A stretch of DNA of 64,000 nt from Oligoflexia bacterium (GTDB lineage: Bacteria > Bdellovibrionota > UBA1018). Under the pieces are notes generated by a model. The model had not been told where the DNA came from. It worked only from the letters and a program-made list of their open reading frames with translations, and did no database searches. This document shows, one piece after another, positions 36,949 to 45,453 of this stretch (within the stretch, counting starts at the first letter, position 1; each line of letters opens with the position of its first letter). The position numbers were made by a program, and so were the translations under genes. The DNA is taken from positions 1-64,000 of the forward strand of contig CAITVN010000163.1 of assembly GCA_903895855.1 (NCBI GenBank), in the 5' to 3' direction.

Positions 36949-38682
36949 ATGAACGAGAGTCATCCTGTCATTCGATTTGAGTCAGTGCCGATAGTTGAGG
37001 GGTCATTGCACCGGCTAGAAGAGTTTCGCCCTCAGCTGCTTGAAAGTGTGACGGCCGAGACGGTTCGAGAGTTGTCTGTCTTGTCGCCGTCGCTAGCAAG
37101 TCAGGCAGCGCAGAACCCTTATGAAGGGCTGTTGGGTGAAGCGTTATTTTCAGAAAAACAAAGGTTGCGTCGAGAAAAACCGACCGTTTTTACTAAGAAT
37201 CGTTATAAAAATGACAAATTACTTTGGTCGCAGGTGCAAGCGGCGCTCTTGAAGTCGCCCGTTGAACGCGATCGGGGTGAGATCATGAGCCGAGTCTTGA
37301 GCCATTACGCCGAAGAAATTGGCGGGCATTTTGATGCCAGAATTTATCGACTGGCCACTAAAATGGTGCCTTGGACCTTCAGTTGGCTACTCAATGCAGC
37401 CTCGGTGAAGCGAGTGCTACCTTGGGGAATGACGCAGTCGTTATCTAGTCGACTTCGTATTGTAGGCGAGGTACCGCATCTACAAAATCTATCAAAAAAA
37501 GGCACCATTTTGTTGGTACCTACCCATCAAAGCAATATCGATTCGCCGCTGGTGGGGTATGTCATTTACTTAATGAGCCTACCGCCATTTGCCTATGGAG
37601 CCGGACTCAATTTGTTTTCGAACCCACTGTTGAGTTTTTTCATGAGTGGCCTAGGCTCGTATACCGTTGATCGAAAGAAGACGAGTGCAATCTATAAACA
37701 AGTTTTAAAGAATTATAGTGTTCAAATTTTAGAACGTGGCATTCATTCAATATTTTTTCCAGGTGGGGGAAGGTCGCGCAGTGGTGCCATCGAGCAGAAG
37801 CTCAAGTTAGGCCTCATGGGTACGGCGCTTGAGGCCCAATTGCAAAACTTAAAACAAGGCAAACCAAATCCAAATGTTTATGTGGTACCCATGGTCACCA
37901 GCTATCATTCGGTGCTTGAGGCGGGTAGTCTGATCGATGACTTTCTATTAGAGAGCGGTAAGTCTCGTTACCTCTCGTATGGCGACGACAGTTGGCACTT
38001 GCAGAGTGTGTTGCGATTTTTTTGGAAGTTTTTTTCGTCGAGCTCAGGGGTGACTGTTCGTATTGGTCGTCCGATGGATGTGTTTGGAAATCTAGTTGAT
38101 GAAAATGGGCGATCGATTGGACCGAATGGCACTTGTATTGATCCCAAAGCGTGGCTCACTTCGGGCGGCGAATTGGCGCCTGAAAAACAGCGCGATCAAG
38201 AGTACACGCGCGAACTCGGAAAATCGCTGGTTGAAAGGTTTCACGCTGATAATACGGTTTTGACATCACATGCGGTGGCTTTTGTGTTGTTTGAGGCTTT
38301 GCGTAAACTGTATCCAGATTACGATCTGTATCGCTTCTTGAGAATGTCGGGTTCACAAAGAGTGGTCACCTTAGATCGTTTCTTGGTTGAAGCGGCGAAG
38401 GTTCATTCGCGACTGCGTGAGTTGGCTGATCGCGGAAAAGTGTTTTTGAGTAAAGAATTTTACACTACAAAAAGTGAAGACTGGGTTGAAGATGGAATTC
38501 GTCATCTGGGCTTGTGGCACGATTCTGCTGTGATACGCAAAGCCGATCGAGCTGTCTGGAGCGATGATTTGAGTTTGCTTTATTATTATCGAAACCGACT
38601 TTCTGGGTACGGTTTGTCTGAATTACTTCCAAAAGAGCGAGGAACCTCACGTGGGATCGATAAAAAAGGATTTTTGGCGTAA
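36949..38682 (+). CDS. PlsB-like glycerol-3-phosphate acyltransferase family protein
   Basis: 577 residues. The PlsC-type domain has HQSNID (His193, Asp198; HX4D motif) and the glycine-rich FFPGGGRSRSG later, which matches the PlsB EGGRSRTG motif. A membrane-associated segment (PWTFSWLLNAAS) precedes it. The C-terminal 150 residues form an extra helical region. It would acylate glycerol 3-phosphate or a similar acceptor at the inner membrane. Its end overlaps gpsA by 32 bp, and GpsA makes glycerol 3-phosphate, so the pair fits the first step of phospholipid synthesis. Confidence 0.82.
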   Translation: MNESHPVIRFESVPIVEGSLHRLEEFRPQLLESVTAETVRELSVLSPSLASQAAQNPYEGLLGEALFSEKQRLRREKPTVFTKNRYKNDKLLWSQVQAALLKSPVERDRGEIMSRVLSHYAEEIGGHFDARIYRLATKMVPWTFSWLLNAASVKRVLPWGMTQSLSSRLRIVGEVPHLQNLSKKGTILLVPTHQSNIDSPLVGYVIYLMSLPPFAYGAGLNLFSNPLLSFFMSGLGSYTVDRKKTSAIYKQVLKNYSVQILERGIHSIFFPGGGRSRSGAIEQKLKLGLMGTALEAQLQNLKQGKPNPNVYVVPMVTSYHSVLEAGSLIDDFLLESGKSRYLSYGDDSWHLQSVLRFFWKFFSSSSGVTVRIGRPMDVFGNLVDENGRSIGPNGTCIDPKAWLTSGGELAPEKQRDQEYTRELGKSLVERFHADNTVLTSHAVAFVLFEALRKLYPDYDLYRFLRMSGSQRVVTLDRFLVEAAKVHSRLRELADRGKVFLSKEFYTTKSEDWVEDGIRHLGLWHDSAVIRKADRAVWSDDLSLLYYYRNRLSGYGLSELLPKERGTSRGIDKKGFLA

Positions 38683-39697
38683 AAGCACTGTTGCTGTGGT
38701 TGGTGGCGGTAGTTGGGGCACAGTGCTGGCCCAAATTGTGGCCGAACATTGTGCCGAAGTGCGCTTGTGGGTAAGAGAAGAAGAGCGCGCTCGTGAAATC
38801 AACGCGACCAAATCGAATGTCGATTATGTGCCGGACCTTCACTTGCGTTCGAATATTAAGGCATTATCTGACGGTGAGAGAATTTTCGAACAAAAGCCCC
38901 AGCTGATCATCTGGGCGCTGCCATCTGATGTGAGTCGCGAATGGGCAATTAAATTGGCTCCGTTTATTAATGGCGATGAATTCATTATTCACGCCACTAA
39001 GGGCATCGAGCCGACAAGCTTTAAGAGAATGTCAGAAGTTTTGAGTGAAGAACTGCCTTGTCGTCGCATTGGGGTTATCAGTGGGCCGAATCTCGCACTA
39101 GAAATTGCTCGAAGTGAACCGGCCGCCGCCGTCGTGGCCTCAAATTTTGAAGAAGTACGCGAAGCAGGTAAGTATTTATTCACTAACCCGGCGTTTGGTA
39201 TTCAGACCAGCGAAGACGTGATTGGTGTGGAGTGGGCTGGGACTCTCAAAAATATTTTGGCAATTGCGGCCGGTATCGTGGAGGGTCGAAAACTGGGTTG
39301 GAACACCCGCTCGTTACTTTTGACTCTCGGTCTGGGCGAGATGGTTCGGCTCGGGCAGATGCTGGGAGCGAAACCTGAGACGTTTTTTGGGCTAGCTGGG
39401 GTGGGCGATGTGCTAGCCACGAGTAGTTCAGATCTGAGTCGTAATTTTCGCGTGGGTTTGAGAATTGCGCAAGGTGAGCCTCTGTTGAAAGTGCTTGAGC
39501 AATTAGGATCAACTGCCGAGGGGGTGAGAACTGCCCGTTTAGTTGCTCAATTTGCGAAGGTTAATCAAGTGTTCATGCCAGTGACTCAGGCCATTTCTGA
39601 TATTTTGAGTTTGTCAGAAAGTGAGAGTGCAGACTCTCAAAAACTCGTGCAAGCCATTGATCGATTATTCACTGAGCCACTGGGTTGGTTGTCGTAA
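38651..39697 (+). CDS. gpsA: glycerol-3-phosphate dehydrogenase [NAD(P)+]
   Basis: 348 residues from GTG 38651. The Rossmann motif VAVVGGGSWGTVLAQ is at about residues 14-28. HATKGIEP, SGPNLALEIA and the catalytic lysine region VEWAGTLKNILAIAAG are typical of GpsA, as is GLAGVGDVLATSSSDLSRN. It reduces dihydroxyacetone phosphate to sn-glycerol 3-phosphate for lipid synthesis. The 32-bp overlap with the acyltransferase gene indicates coupled expression. No closer start codon with a better Shine-Dalgarno was seen. Confidence 0.95.
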   Translation: MGSIKKDFWRKSTVAVVGGGSWGTVLAQIVAEHCAEVRLWVREEERAREINATKSNVDYVPDLHLRSNIKALSDGERIFEQKPQLIIWALPSDVSREWAIKLAPFINGDEFIIHATKGIEPTSFKRMSEVLSEELPCRRIGVISGPNLALEIARSEPAAAVVASNFEEVREAGKYLFTNPAFGIQTSEDVIGVEWAGTLKNILAIAAGIVEGRKLGWNTRSLLLTLGLGEMVRLGQMLGAKPETFFGLAGVGDVLATSSSDLSRNFRVGLRIAQGEPLLKVLEQLGSTAEGVRTARLVAQFAKVNQVFMPVTQAISDILSLSESESADSQKLVQAIDRLFTEPLGWLS

Positions 39698-39704
39698 CGG
39701 CTTT

Positions 39705-40847
39705 TTAGAGCGGTGAAACCCAACGAATACTTAACGAACTAGCGCTCGGGTCAAGCCAGATGCTTTGCCCTGAACTTTGAAAGATCGATAGGGTAAAAGT
39801 GTCGCCCGCAATGGCATAGGTATCGACTGCATGATGAATGTGGTAGCTGCTTGAGGGTGAAACCGAAAGGTTAACGTCATAGCGTAAGGTTTGCTGATTG
39901 TTTCGATTCTTGATGAGGTAGACTCGCCTGAGGCCAACCAGCGCTTGGTTGGTGGTCTCTGCAATCTGAGTATCGATGATGATGTGGTAAATTCCTGAAG
40001 TGGGTATGGTGAAATCTTTATTTTTGACTGAGCCGCTGGGCCAGATACCGCTGTCAAATCGAACGGTGTTGAATTCGACGGGTGTCGCGACGTTGGTCGG
40101 AATTTCAAAACCGAGGCTCAGCTCGTATTTTCCATAAACCTTCGGGGTGGTGACTTGTGGACTCCAGAGAACTTGCCCTGCTTGGTTGGTTGTCAGAACT
40201 GAATTCAGCTGTCCTGGCTTGATTTCTTGAAAAGAAATTTTATCCCAAGAGACGTCTTGTGCGGCACCCGTTTTTAAAACGGTGTTGGTGGTTCCCGGCG
40301 CAACCTTCGACGGAATCACCGCGTTTTGTCTGATGTCAGGTGTGTCGACACAGTTGGTACAGATGAGGTCAGTCGCAGGGCCGTGTGAGTGACCGGCTTG
40401 GGCGAACGCATCAGGGGGTAGGCCTGCGAAAAGTAGCGAATTGTCAGCAGTGTTTGCTTGAGTTGCTTTGGTGGCGAGGTCGGCGTTCTTGGTGTGTGTG
40501 CATTCGGCAACTTCTGAGGTGATCTCAAGCCCGGTGTGGGTGTGTGTTGAGAGGGCAAATTGAGTTGCGCTAAATCCCTGCAGCGTTTCAGCATTGATGG
40601 GATCTGAGCTGGTGGCTTGACTGACTGAACCTGTGGTCGAACTGCCTTTAGGATCGTCGGGTGCGCCAGTCGAAATGCTAGGTGAGGCGCCGCCAGCACT
40701 ATTGGCGTTATTCAAGCAGCCGGTTAACGAAGCACTGATGATGAGCACGATGCCGAGGGCAGCGATTAGAATAGCGGGGTTAACGATCGGTCTTGAGTTT
40801 GCGAAGACTTGCAATTCTGGGCCGTGTAAATCAGGTGTTAGTTTCAT
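39705..40847 (-). CDS. lipoprotein with tail-fibre-like stalk and C1q/TNF-like C-terminal domain
   Basis: 380 residues. An N-terminal hydrophobic segment ends in the lipobox ASLTGC (Cys near 44). A Ser/Gly/Thr linker follows. Residues 85-170 have ETLQGFSATQFALSTHTHTG and later QAGHSHG, which resemble the repeats of phage tail fibres. Residues 240-380 (GKYELSLGFEI, FDSGIWPSGSV, FTIPTSGIYHIIIDTQI, YAIAGDTFTLSIFQSSG) follow the jelly-roll pattern of C1q-like heads. It is probably a trimeric surface adhesin or ligand-binding protein. Gene order gives no further hint. Confidence 0.7.
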   Translation of the reverse strand: MKLTPDLHGPELQVFANSRPIVNPAILIAALGIVLIISASLTGCLNNANSAGGASPSISTGAPDDPKGSSTTGSVSQATSSDPINAETLQGFSATQFALSTHTHTGLEITSEVAECTHTKNADLATKATQANTADNSLLFAGLPPDAFAQAGHSHGPATDLICTNCVDTPDIRQNAVIPSKVAPGTTNTVLKTGAAQDVSWDKISFQEIKPGQLNSVLTTNQAGQVLWSPQVTTPKVYGKYELSLGFEIPTNVATPVEFNTVRFDSGIWPSGSVKNKDFTIPTSGIYHIIIDTQIAETTNQALVGLRRVYLIKNRNNQQTLRYDVNLSVSPSSSYHIHHAVDTYAIAGDTFTLSIFQSSGQSIWLDPSASSLSIRWVSPL

Positions 40848-40947
40848 AAAATAAGCTCCTCAGTGACAGTGAGGTTGCACTGGGTATTCCAGTTTTTAGT
40901 GATTTAATTTCAAATAGTTACATTACTGACTGTCGGTATTCACCTGG

Positions 40948-40990
40948 GTCATTTCATGACTGTGAGGTGACGCTTCTCATGAGAAATGAC
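40948..40990. promoter_or_regulatory. imperfect inverted repeat in a divergent intergenic region
   Basis: Left arm GTCATTTCATGA and right arm TCATGAGAAATGAC are complementary except for one bulged G; the loop is 17 nt. There is no T-run on either side, so it is not a normal terminator. It lies between the divergent lipoprotein gene and the small exported gene. Confidence 0.4.
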
Positions 40991-41061
40991 TGAGAGGGTC
41001 AACTTTACTTGACTAAAAAGATCAAAATATGGTAATCGAGCAGGTATTGGAGATTTTGATC

Positions 41062-41427
41062 ATGCAAAGAAAGAATAACAGCTCATGTTTTCACACCCGC
41101 CGCGTTCTGGCAGTAGCCATTTTGGTTGCTCTATTTTCGTTCGGCCAAAAAAGCGCATTAGCGTTTGAATCGACCTCGGGTTCAACTCTGAAATTTGAGA
41201 AGAAAATCTACGAAGCAGCAGCAGAAGCGTCTGAAAGTAATCGGCCTGACCCTAAAGGTGGTGACATGGCACCCAGAGGAACGATCGGTGAAAAGGTGCA
41301 GATCAAGTGCGAACATTCAGGAGACTCGATTGAAATTGAAATCGAGCGCGATCAGGCTGGAAAGATTAAGTTGAAATCACTGCGCGAAGGTTTAGAATCG
41401 CTAAACTGCGACGGCGAACAGCTTTAA
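41062..41427 (+). CDS. small exported hypothetical protein
   Basis: 121 residues from ATG 41062, chosen because the signal peptide (VLAVAILVALFSFGQ, cleavage near SALA) then starts with a basic n-region. GGAG lies about 11 bp upstream. The mature part is highly charged, with only two cysteines (IKCEHSG, LNCDGEQ). It is followed by the convergent hpt gene after 6 bp. Function unknown. Confidence 0.6.
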   Translation: MQRKNNSSCFHTRRVLAVAILVALFSFGQKSALAFESTSGSTLKFEKKIYEAAAEASESNRPDPKGGDMAPRGTIGEKVQIKCEHSGDSIEIEIERDQAGKIKLKSLREGLESLNCDGEQL

Positions 41428-41433
41428 AACACT

Positions 41434-41994
41434 TCAGTTCGGATATTTCAAATAATAGATGTCGGGAAGGTTGCGGCAGCGTTCTTCGAGATCGAGGCCG
41501 TAACCTACCAGAAATTGGTCTTCAACTTTTCTACCGGCGTACTTGACCGGAATTTCGACTACGCGTTTTGAGGTTTTATCGAGAAGTGTGACGATCTCAA
41601 CTGAGGCCGGCCCCGAGGCCGTGAGACGGTCGAACAAGAATCGCAAGGTTCGTCCGCTATCGATAATTTCTTCGACGATCAGAATGTGCTTACCTTTAAT
41701 ATCAGACTGAATATCTTTAAGAAGGGTGACCGTGCCGCTCGAGGTGCGCTCTTTGCCGTAGCTTGAGAGTCGTACGAATTCAACGTCAGTTTCAACTTTC
41801 AAGTGCCTAATCAAATCGGCCATGAAAAGAATAGCGCCTTTGAGAACTCCGATTAATAAAATTTGTTTGCCTTCGTAATCTTTGTTGATGCGGTCTGCGA
41901 GTTCGCGAACCGTTGCATCGATTTCATGAGCGCGTAGGTATTGAGTGAAGTTTCGCTCGTCTAAAGACGACTTGAGTGAATTTCCGTATTTCAT
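41434..41994 (-). CDS. hpt: hypoxanthine phosphoribosyltransferase
   Basis: 186 residues from ATG 41994, where AGGGA lies 6 bp upstream. ILLIGVLKGAILFMADL is the first fold motif, and ILIVEEIIDSGRTL is the PRPP-binding loop (usual VEDIIDTG has Glu and Ser here). FLVGYGLDLEERCRNLPDIY is the C-terminal Hpt signature. The enzyme makes IMP (and GMP) from free purine base and PRPP in the cytoplasm. It is followed upstream by an unknown gene and tatA on the same strand. Confidence 0.92.
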   Translation of the reverse strand: MKYGNSLKSSLDERNFTQYLRAHEIDATVRELADRINKDYEGKQILLIGVLKGAILFMADLIRHLKVETDVEFVRLSSYGKERTSSGTVTLLKDIQSDIKGKHILIVEEIIDSGRTLRFLFDRLTASGPASVEIVTLLDKTSKRVVEIPVKYAGRKVEDQFLVGYGLDLEERCRNLPDIYYLKYPN

Positions 41995-42042
41995 GAAGTC
42001 CCTGCCCTTTCTGATATTTTCTGACACTTTCTGTAGGTGAGG

Positions 42043-42555
42043 CTAAGAGTCTCCACCGGTTGCCTTCTTAAGTAAAGCCTTGATGGCGTGAATGCCAGAA
42101 ATTCCTTTCGAAGCCAAAACGCTCGCAAATGAAGCCCCACCCAGCTTGATGACTCCGAAATAACCCAGCCCAAAAAGGGTGAAAAACCCTGCTTTCATCT
42201 TAAATGAGATTCGCTCATTGGCGTCGCTGGCGGTGAGCAAGTGCAAGAGAAAGATTCCCATTTCGGCGATGTCGTCAGAGTGATGGTCTAGTATTTTTTC
42301 AGCCGAGGCAGGCGAGAGTGTGAATGCAATCTGCGGCTTGGAGGCGGCGCGAATTTCAATGGTGTTTTGACCAAGTTTTCGGGTGAAAACAAAGACCTCA
42401 AGAGGGCCTGAATTTTCTGGCGCTTGAACTCGAAGTTCAATTTCGACCCCATTCGATAGTGGGGCCGCTGCGGCCTTGGCGACGTCAGTTTGAAAATAGG
42501 CGCTGAACCTTGATGCAAACGTGATTTCTTGGGTGCCAGTCTTAGGATTCGTCAT
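42043..42555 (-). CDS. conserved-looking hypothetical protein
   Basis: 170 residues. The first two thirds are soluble with alternating strands (GVEIELRVQAP, EVFVFTRKLG, IEIRAASKPQIAFTL). The end has a hydrophobic stretch (FFTLFGLGYFGVIKLGG), probably a membrane or lipid-contact helix. It lies between tatA and hpt on the same strand with short gaps (about 50 bp each). I do not recognise the family. Confidence 0.65.
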   Translation of the reverse strand: MTNPKTGTQEITFASRFSAYFQTDVAKAAAAPLSNGVEIELRVQAPENSGPLEVFVFTRKLGQNTIEIRAASKPQIAFTLSPASAEKILDHHSDDIAEMGIFLLHLLTASDANERISFKMKAGFFTLFGLGYFGVIKLGGASFASVLASKGISGIHAIKALLKKATGGDS

Positions 42556-42606
42556 TTTGTTGTGCCCATTTACTACTAGACGAGAGTCAGAAGTGTGGGC
42601 GAAATC

Positions 42607-42894
42607 TTAGGTTTTGAGTTCGCTGGCAACGGTTTGGGCTTGTTTTGGGAGCTCTTGTGAATTTTGCGTGATCGCAGGTTCAGCTGAAGCCGTTGATGCA
42701 GGTCGATTACTAGTCGCAACCTCTGGGGTCGCGTCTAGCTTTCGAAATTTCGCCTCTTCGATTCCGCTAATCGAATCTTTGAAATTTTTTATCGCCTTTC
42801 CCATGGTATGACCTAATTCAGGAAGCCGTTTTGGGCCAAAAATAAGGAGCACGATTCCGAGTATGAGTAGATGTTCACCAGATATTCCAAACAT
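42607..42894 (-). CDS. tatA: twin-arginine translocase subunit TatA/TatE
   Basis: 95 residues. MFGISGEHLLILGIVLLIFG is the membrane helix, then PKRLPELGHTMGKAIKNFK is the conserved hinge and amphipathic helix. The C-terminal 45 residues are variable and charged, as usual. It forms the pore component of the Tat system, which exports folded proteins; ActB with its RR motif is a likely client in this window. Its 5' end overlaps the divergent methyltransferase frame by 32 bp. Confidence 0.95.
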   Translation of the reverse strand: MFGISGEHLLILGIVLLIFGPKRLPELGHTMGKAIKNFKDSISGIEEAKFRKLDATPEVATSNRPASTASAEPAITQNSQELPKQAQTVASELKT

Positions 42895-43663
42895 ACAGAC
42901 GATATACTTCTCAAAGGCAAATCAGTCAATCGCCAGGTTCGCCGTCGGTCTTGCCACAGTCATAGGGCTTTTTGGAGGTGCGCTCATTTTCACGGGGTGT
43001 GTGCCCGAGTCGTTAAAGAAGCTCGGTTTTTCAATTATTTCTGATCAAGAGGTTGAGCCTAAAGGGCCGAATACCTATCAGAAAATTACCGGCGAAGACG
43101 CCGAAGATAGCCGGGGTCGGTGGGATCAACTATTCAACACCACCAGCTATGTGTTTGGTCGCGAACCAGCCGCAATTGTTAAAGAATCGATTCACTGGCT
43201 TCCGATCGGTAAGGCTCTTGATATCGCCATGGGTGAGGGCCGAAATGCCGTCTTCTTGGCCAAGAAAGGTTTTGTAGTAGTTGGAGTCGACTATTCAGAA
43301 GTGGCAATCCAGAAAGCTAAGTTACTCGCAAAAGAAAATCAAGTTCGCATAACCACCGAAAATGCCGATCTCAATCATTATGTAATCGCCCCAGAGACGT
43401 ATGATGTCATTTTGAATATTCAGTACCTTCAGCGCTCTTTAATTTCGCAAATCAAACGGGGATTAAAGTCGGGTGGCGTGGTTGTTTTTGAAAACTACTT
43501 GATCGATCAGATTGAGAATAATCCGTCAGAAAAAATGGACAAAGAATTCTTACTGAAAAAAGGTGAACTCAAAGCGCTCTTTTCTGATTTTAAAATACTC
43601 GTGTACCGCGAAACCAACGATGGCAAAGAGGCCGTAGCTGTTCTTATCGCGAAGAAGCCTTAA
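42863..43663 (+). CDS. TehB-like methyltransferase with lipoprotein-type N-terminus
   Basis: 266 residues if ATG 42863 is used. Residues 20-46 form a signal-like segment (RFAVGLATVIGLFGGALIFTG followed by Cys), and the methyltransferase domain begins near 80: ALDIAMGEGRNAVFLAKKG is SAM motif I, GVDYSEVAIQKAK motif II, then ILNIQYLQR and SGGVVVFENYL. TehB relatives are cytoplasmic and use SAM. A lipoprotein signal on such an enzyme is odd. GTG 43001, just after the Cys, would make a soluble protein, but it has no good Shine-Dalgarno. The ATG overlaps tatA's 5' end on the other strand. Confidence 0.65.
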   Translation: MSRCSPDIPNIQTIYFSKANQSIARFAVGLATVIGLFGGALIFTGCVPESLKKLGFSIISDQEVEPKGPNTYQKITGEDAEDSRGRWDQLFNTTSYVFGREPAAIVKESIHWLPIGKALDIAMGEGRNAVFLAKKGFVVVGVDYSEVAIQKAKLLAKENQVRITTENADLNHYVIAPETYDVILNIQYLQRSLISQIKRGLKSGGVVVFENYLIDQIENNPSEKMDKEFLLKKGELKALFSDFKILVYRETNDGKEAVAVLIAKKP

Positions 43664-43691
43664 CGCAAGAACTTGCTTTTGACTCGACTTA

Positions 43692-43910
43692 GCGACTCAT
43701 CAACACGGTCGTCTTCGCCTTTGTGTCGGTGTTTGATTTTTTTAGGGACGACACTCGGGTACCATTCCATTTTTGCTCCCCAAACATCGTGTCTTCTTGC
43801 TTTCGGCATCCATGCCTCGCAAGAGTCGCAAAAATGGAATGGTACCCGAGTGTCGTCCCTAAAAAAACACGCTAACACAAAGGCGAGGACGTTTGTGTTA
43901 ATGAGTCGCA
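43692..43910. repeat. long inverted-repeat (hairpin) element, MITE- or REP-like
   Basis: The inner arms are a perfect 40-bp inverted repeat, 43737-43776 and 43828-43867, with a 51-nt spacer; each outer end is T7/A7, followed inward by AGGGACGACACTCGGGTACC. Beyond them the outer arms continue at about 85-90 percent (ACACAAAGGCGA, GACG, GTGTT, ATGAGTCGC on the right arm), to a total of about 220 bp. Some mismatches are G-U wobbles. The T-runs are on the wrong side for a terminator. It fills the gap between two convergent genes. A non-autonomous mobile hairpin is the best guess; no other copy is in this window. Confidence 0.8.
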
Positions 43911-43916
43911 GAGGCT

Positions 43917-45218
43917 CTAGTCGACCTTGTTTTTAAATTCAGTCTGTTTAGTTTGAACGGTGTCAGCCACACTTTTGGCTTTGTTTTCAATTTTTCTTTT
44001 CAAGCATTCGAGCTTGCCGTGAACGATATGGCAGGTTTGATCTTTGATGTCTCGATAGGTACTCTTAATGCTATCGCTTGATTCATTGGTTTGCGTTTCG
44101 AATTTTTCGAGTGTTGTTTCTTCGGCAATGGCAAAAGAATCTAAAGTCATTGTGGCGAAGAAAACGGGCAGGCTGAGCAACCGGTAGATTTCTGCTTCAT
44201 TTGGTGAAAAAAGACTTCGGGCTTGTTCGAATTTTAGGTTAAACGCTTTTTCGGTTTCTAGGCTCTGATTTTCGCTTTTTAGTGCGGCGGTTACTCCTTG
44301 TTGGGTGTTGAGATTACCTTGAACTGCGGCAATTTTAGCTTGGTCAGATGCCCCTTGATCGAGCGCTTGTTTTTGGTTTTGTTCGATTTGTAGTGCCATT
44401 TCTTCTGGTGCGACTTTATTTGCTTTTTTTGAGTCATGAGTAATTTTCAAAAGGTGATCTGCGCTGAGATTGACGACTCTTGCTTTGTTGGCAATTTCGG
44501 GGGCATTGTGGCGGTTGGCGGTAATGAAGGCATCAAAGTCTCGTACGTCTCTTTGTGCGATGGCTAGACTTTGAACTGCAAATTCTGGAGCGCCTTCTTT
44601 GATTGCGAGTTCAATGGTTTTTTGTGCGTGATCGAGCTGGGTCTGCTTGATGGCTTTCAATTCTAAATCTAAGTAGTTAGCCTGTAGTTTTGCACTATTT
44701 TTTGCGGCCCCAGAGACATCGCCTTTTTCAAAATCAGAGGTGAGGTCACGAAGGTCTTCATCTGCGGATGCGAAGTCTTTAGTGAAGAATTCGGGTGCTT
44801 GACTGGTGAGGGCGCCACTGCGCGCAGCGATCACTTCGGGTAGATTGGTTCGAGAAAGCGCAGCAACTTCGTTTGCCCGATTCAAATAGGCATTTGTTTT
44901 GGCGATCTGATGCAAGATGTCTTTCGACGTTTCGGGTGAATCTTTCTGTTTTTCTAGGTTGCTCTTGGCTTCTTCAAGCGAATCTTTAGCCTTTGAATAG
45001 TTCTGAGGGGCTAGAACGTTCACTTGATTTCGCGTCGCTGTTTTCATCGCCGCGTCGCTGGCTTGGTATTCTTGAGTGACATTTGCCGTGTCGGGATATT
45101 CTTGAATCTGAGGGCCGCTACTGCAGGCCATCACTGTACTCAGTGCCGTGGTCATGGCCAGGTAGGTTGCCGCTTTGGCGCAAAGTTTGATGCAGATGAA
45201 TGGATAATCAGTTTTCAT
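43917..45218 (-). CDS. lipoprotein, apparently a fusion of an OmpA-type lipoprotein N-part with a small exported protein
   Basis: 433 residues. Lipobox STVMAC (Cys about 32). Residues 50-330 are helical with DUF4398-like repeats (APQNYSKAKDSLEEAKSNLE). The stretch ARSLFSPNEAEIYR (to about 346) is what usually comes just before an OmpA domain in such lipoproteins, from my memory of the family. Instead the sequence continues RLLSLPVFFATMTLDSFAIA, which looks like a signal peptide, then 66 charged residues with two cysteines (KDQTCHIV, KLECLKR). So an internal deletion seems to have joined two genes and removed the OmpA domain. The hairpin element lies 7 bp downstream of its stop. Confidence 0.7.
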   Translation of the reverse strand: MKTDYPFICIKLCAKAATYLAMTTALSTVMACSSGPQIQEYPDTANVTQEYQASDAAMKTATRNQVNVLAPQNYSKAKDSLEEAKSNLEKQKDSPETSKDILHQIAKTNAYLNRANEVAALSRTNLPEVIAARSGALTSQAPEFFTKDFASADEDLRDLTSDFEKGDVSGAAKNSAKLQANYLDLELKAIKQTQLDHAQKTIELAIKEGAPEFAVQSLAIAQRDVRDFDAFITANRHNAPEIANKARVVNLSADHLLKITHDSKKANKVAPEEMALQIEQNQKQALDQGASDQAKIAAVQGNLNTQQGVTAALKSENQSLETEKAFNLKFEQARSLFSPNEAEIYRLLSLPVFFATMTLDSFAIAEETTLEKFETQTNESSDSIKSTYRDIKDQTCHIVHGKLECLKRKIENKAKSVADTVQTKQTEFKNKVD

Positions 45219-45300
45219 TTATATTTTTCTCTCTTTTTTTATTCGTTTGTTAGGTTGATTGTTTTTACTCGTGAGGTGAGTGCAAGAAGTTCACCAAACG

Positions 45301-45453
45301 TTACGGCAATGCTTTTCTGCCCGTAATAACTCGCACCAAGATTGACACGACGGCGATCACCAGTAAGACATGAATCAAACCGCCAAGAGTGTATCCGACG
45401 CCCAAGCCAAGGGCCCAGAGTAAAATTAAAACGACAATGATGGTTTCGAGCAT
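45301..45453 (-). CDS. small two-helix membrane protein, lmo0937 family
   Basis: 50 residues from ATG 45453; AAGGAGA lies 6 bp upstream, which decides the start. Two hydrophobic segments (LETIIVVLILLWALGLG and VLLVIAVVSILVRVI) with a Gly-rich turn between (GYTLGGLIH) match the lmo0937 family of tiny membrane proteins seen near stress genes. Function unknown. It is upstream of the lipoprotein on the same strand, 82 bp away. Confidence 0.8.
   Translation of the reverse strand: MLETIIVVLILLWALGLGVGYTLGGLIHVLLVIAVVSILVRVITGRKALP

Noticed and set aside
43737-43867. Hairpin as bidirectional terminator for the two convergent genes
   Set aside because: The T-runs precede rather than follow the stem on both strands, and the spacer is 51 nt.
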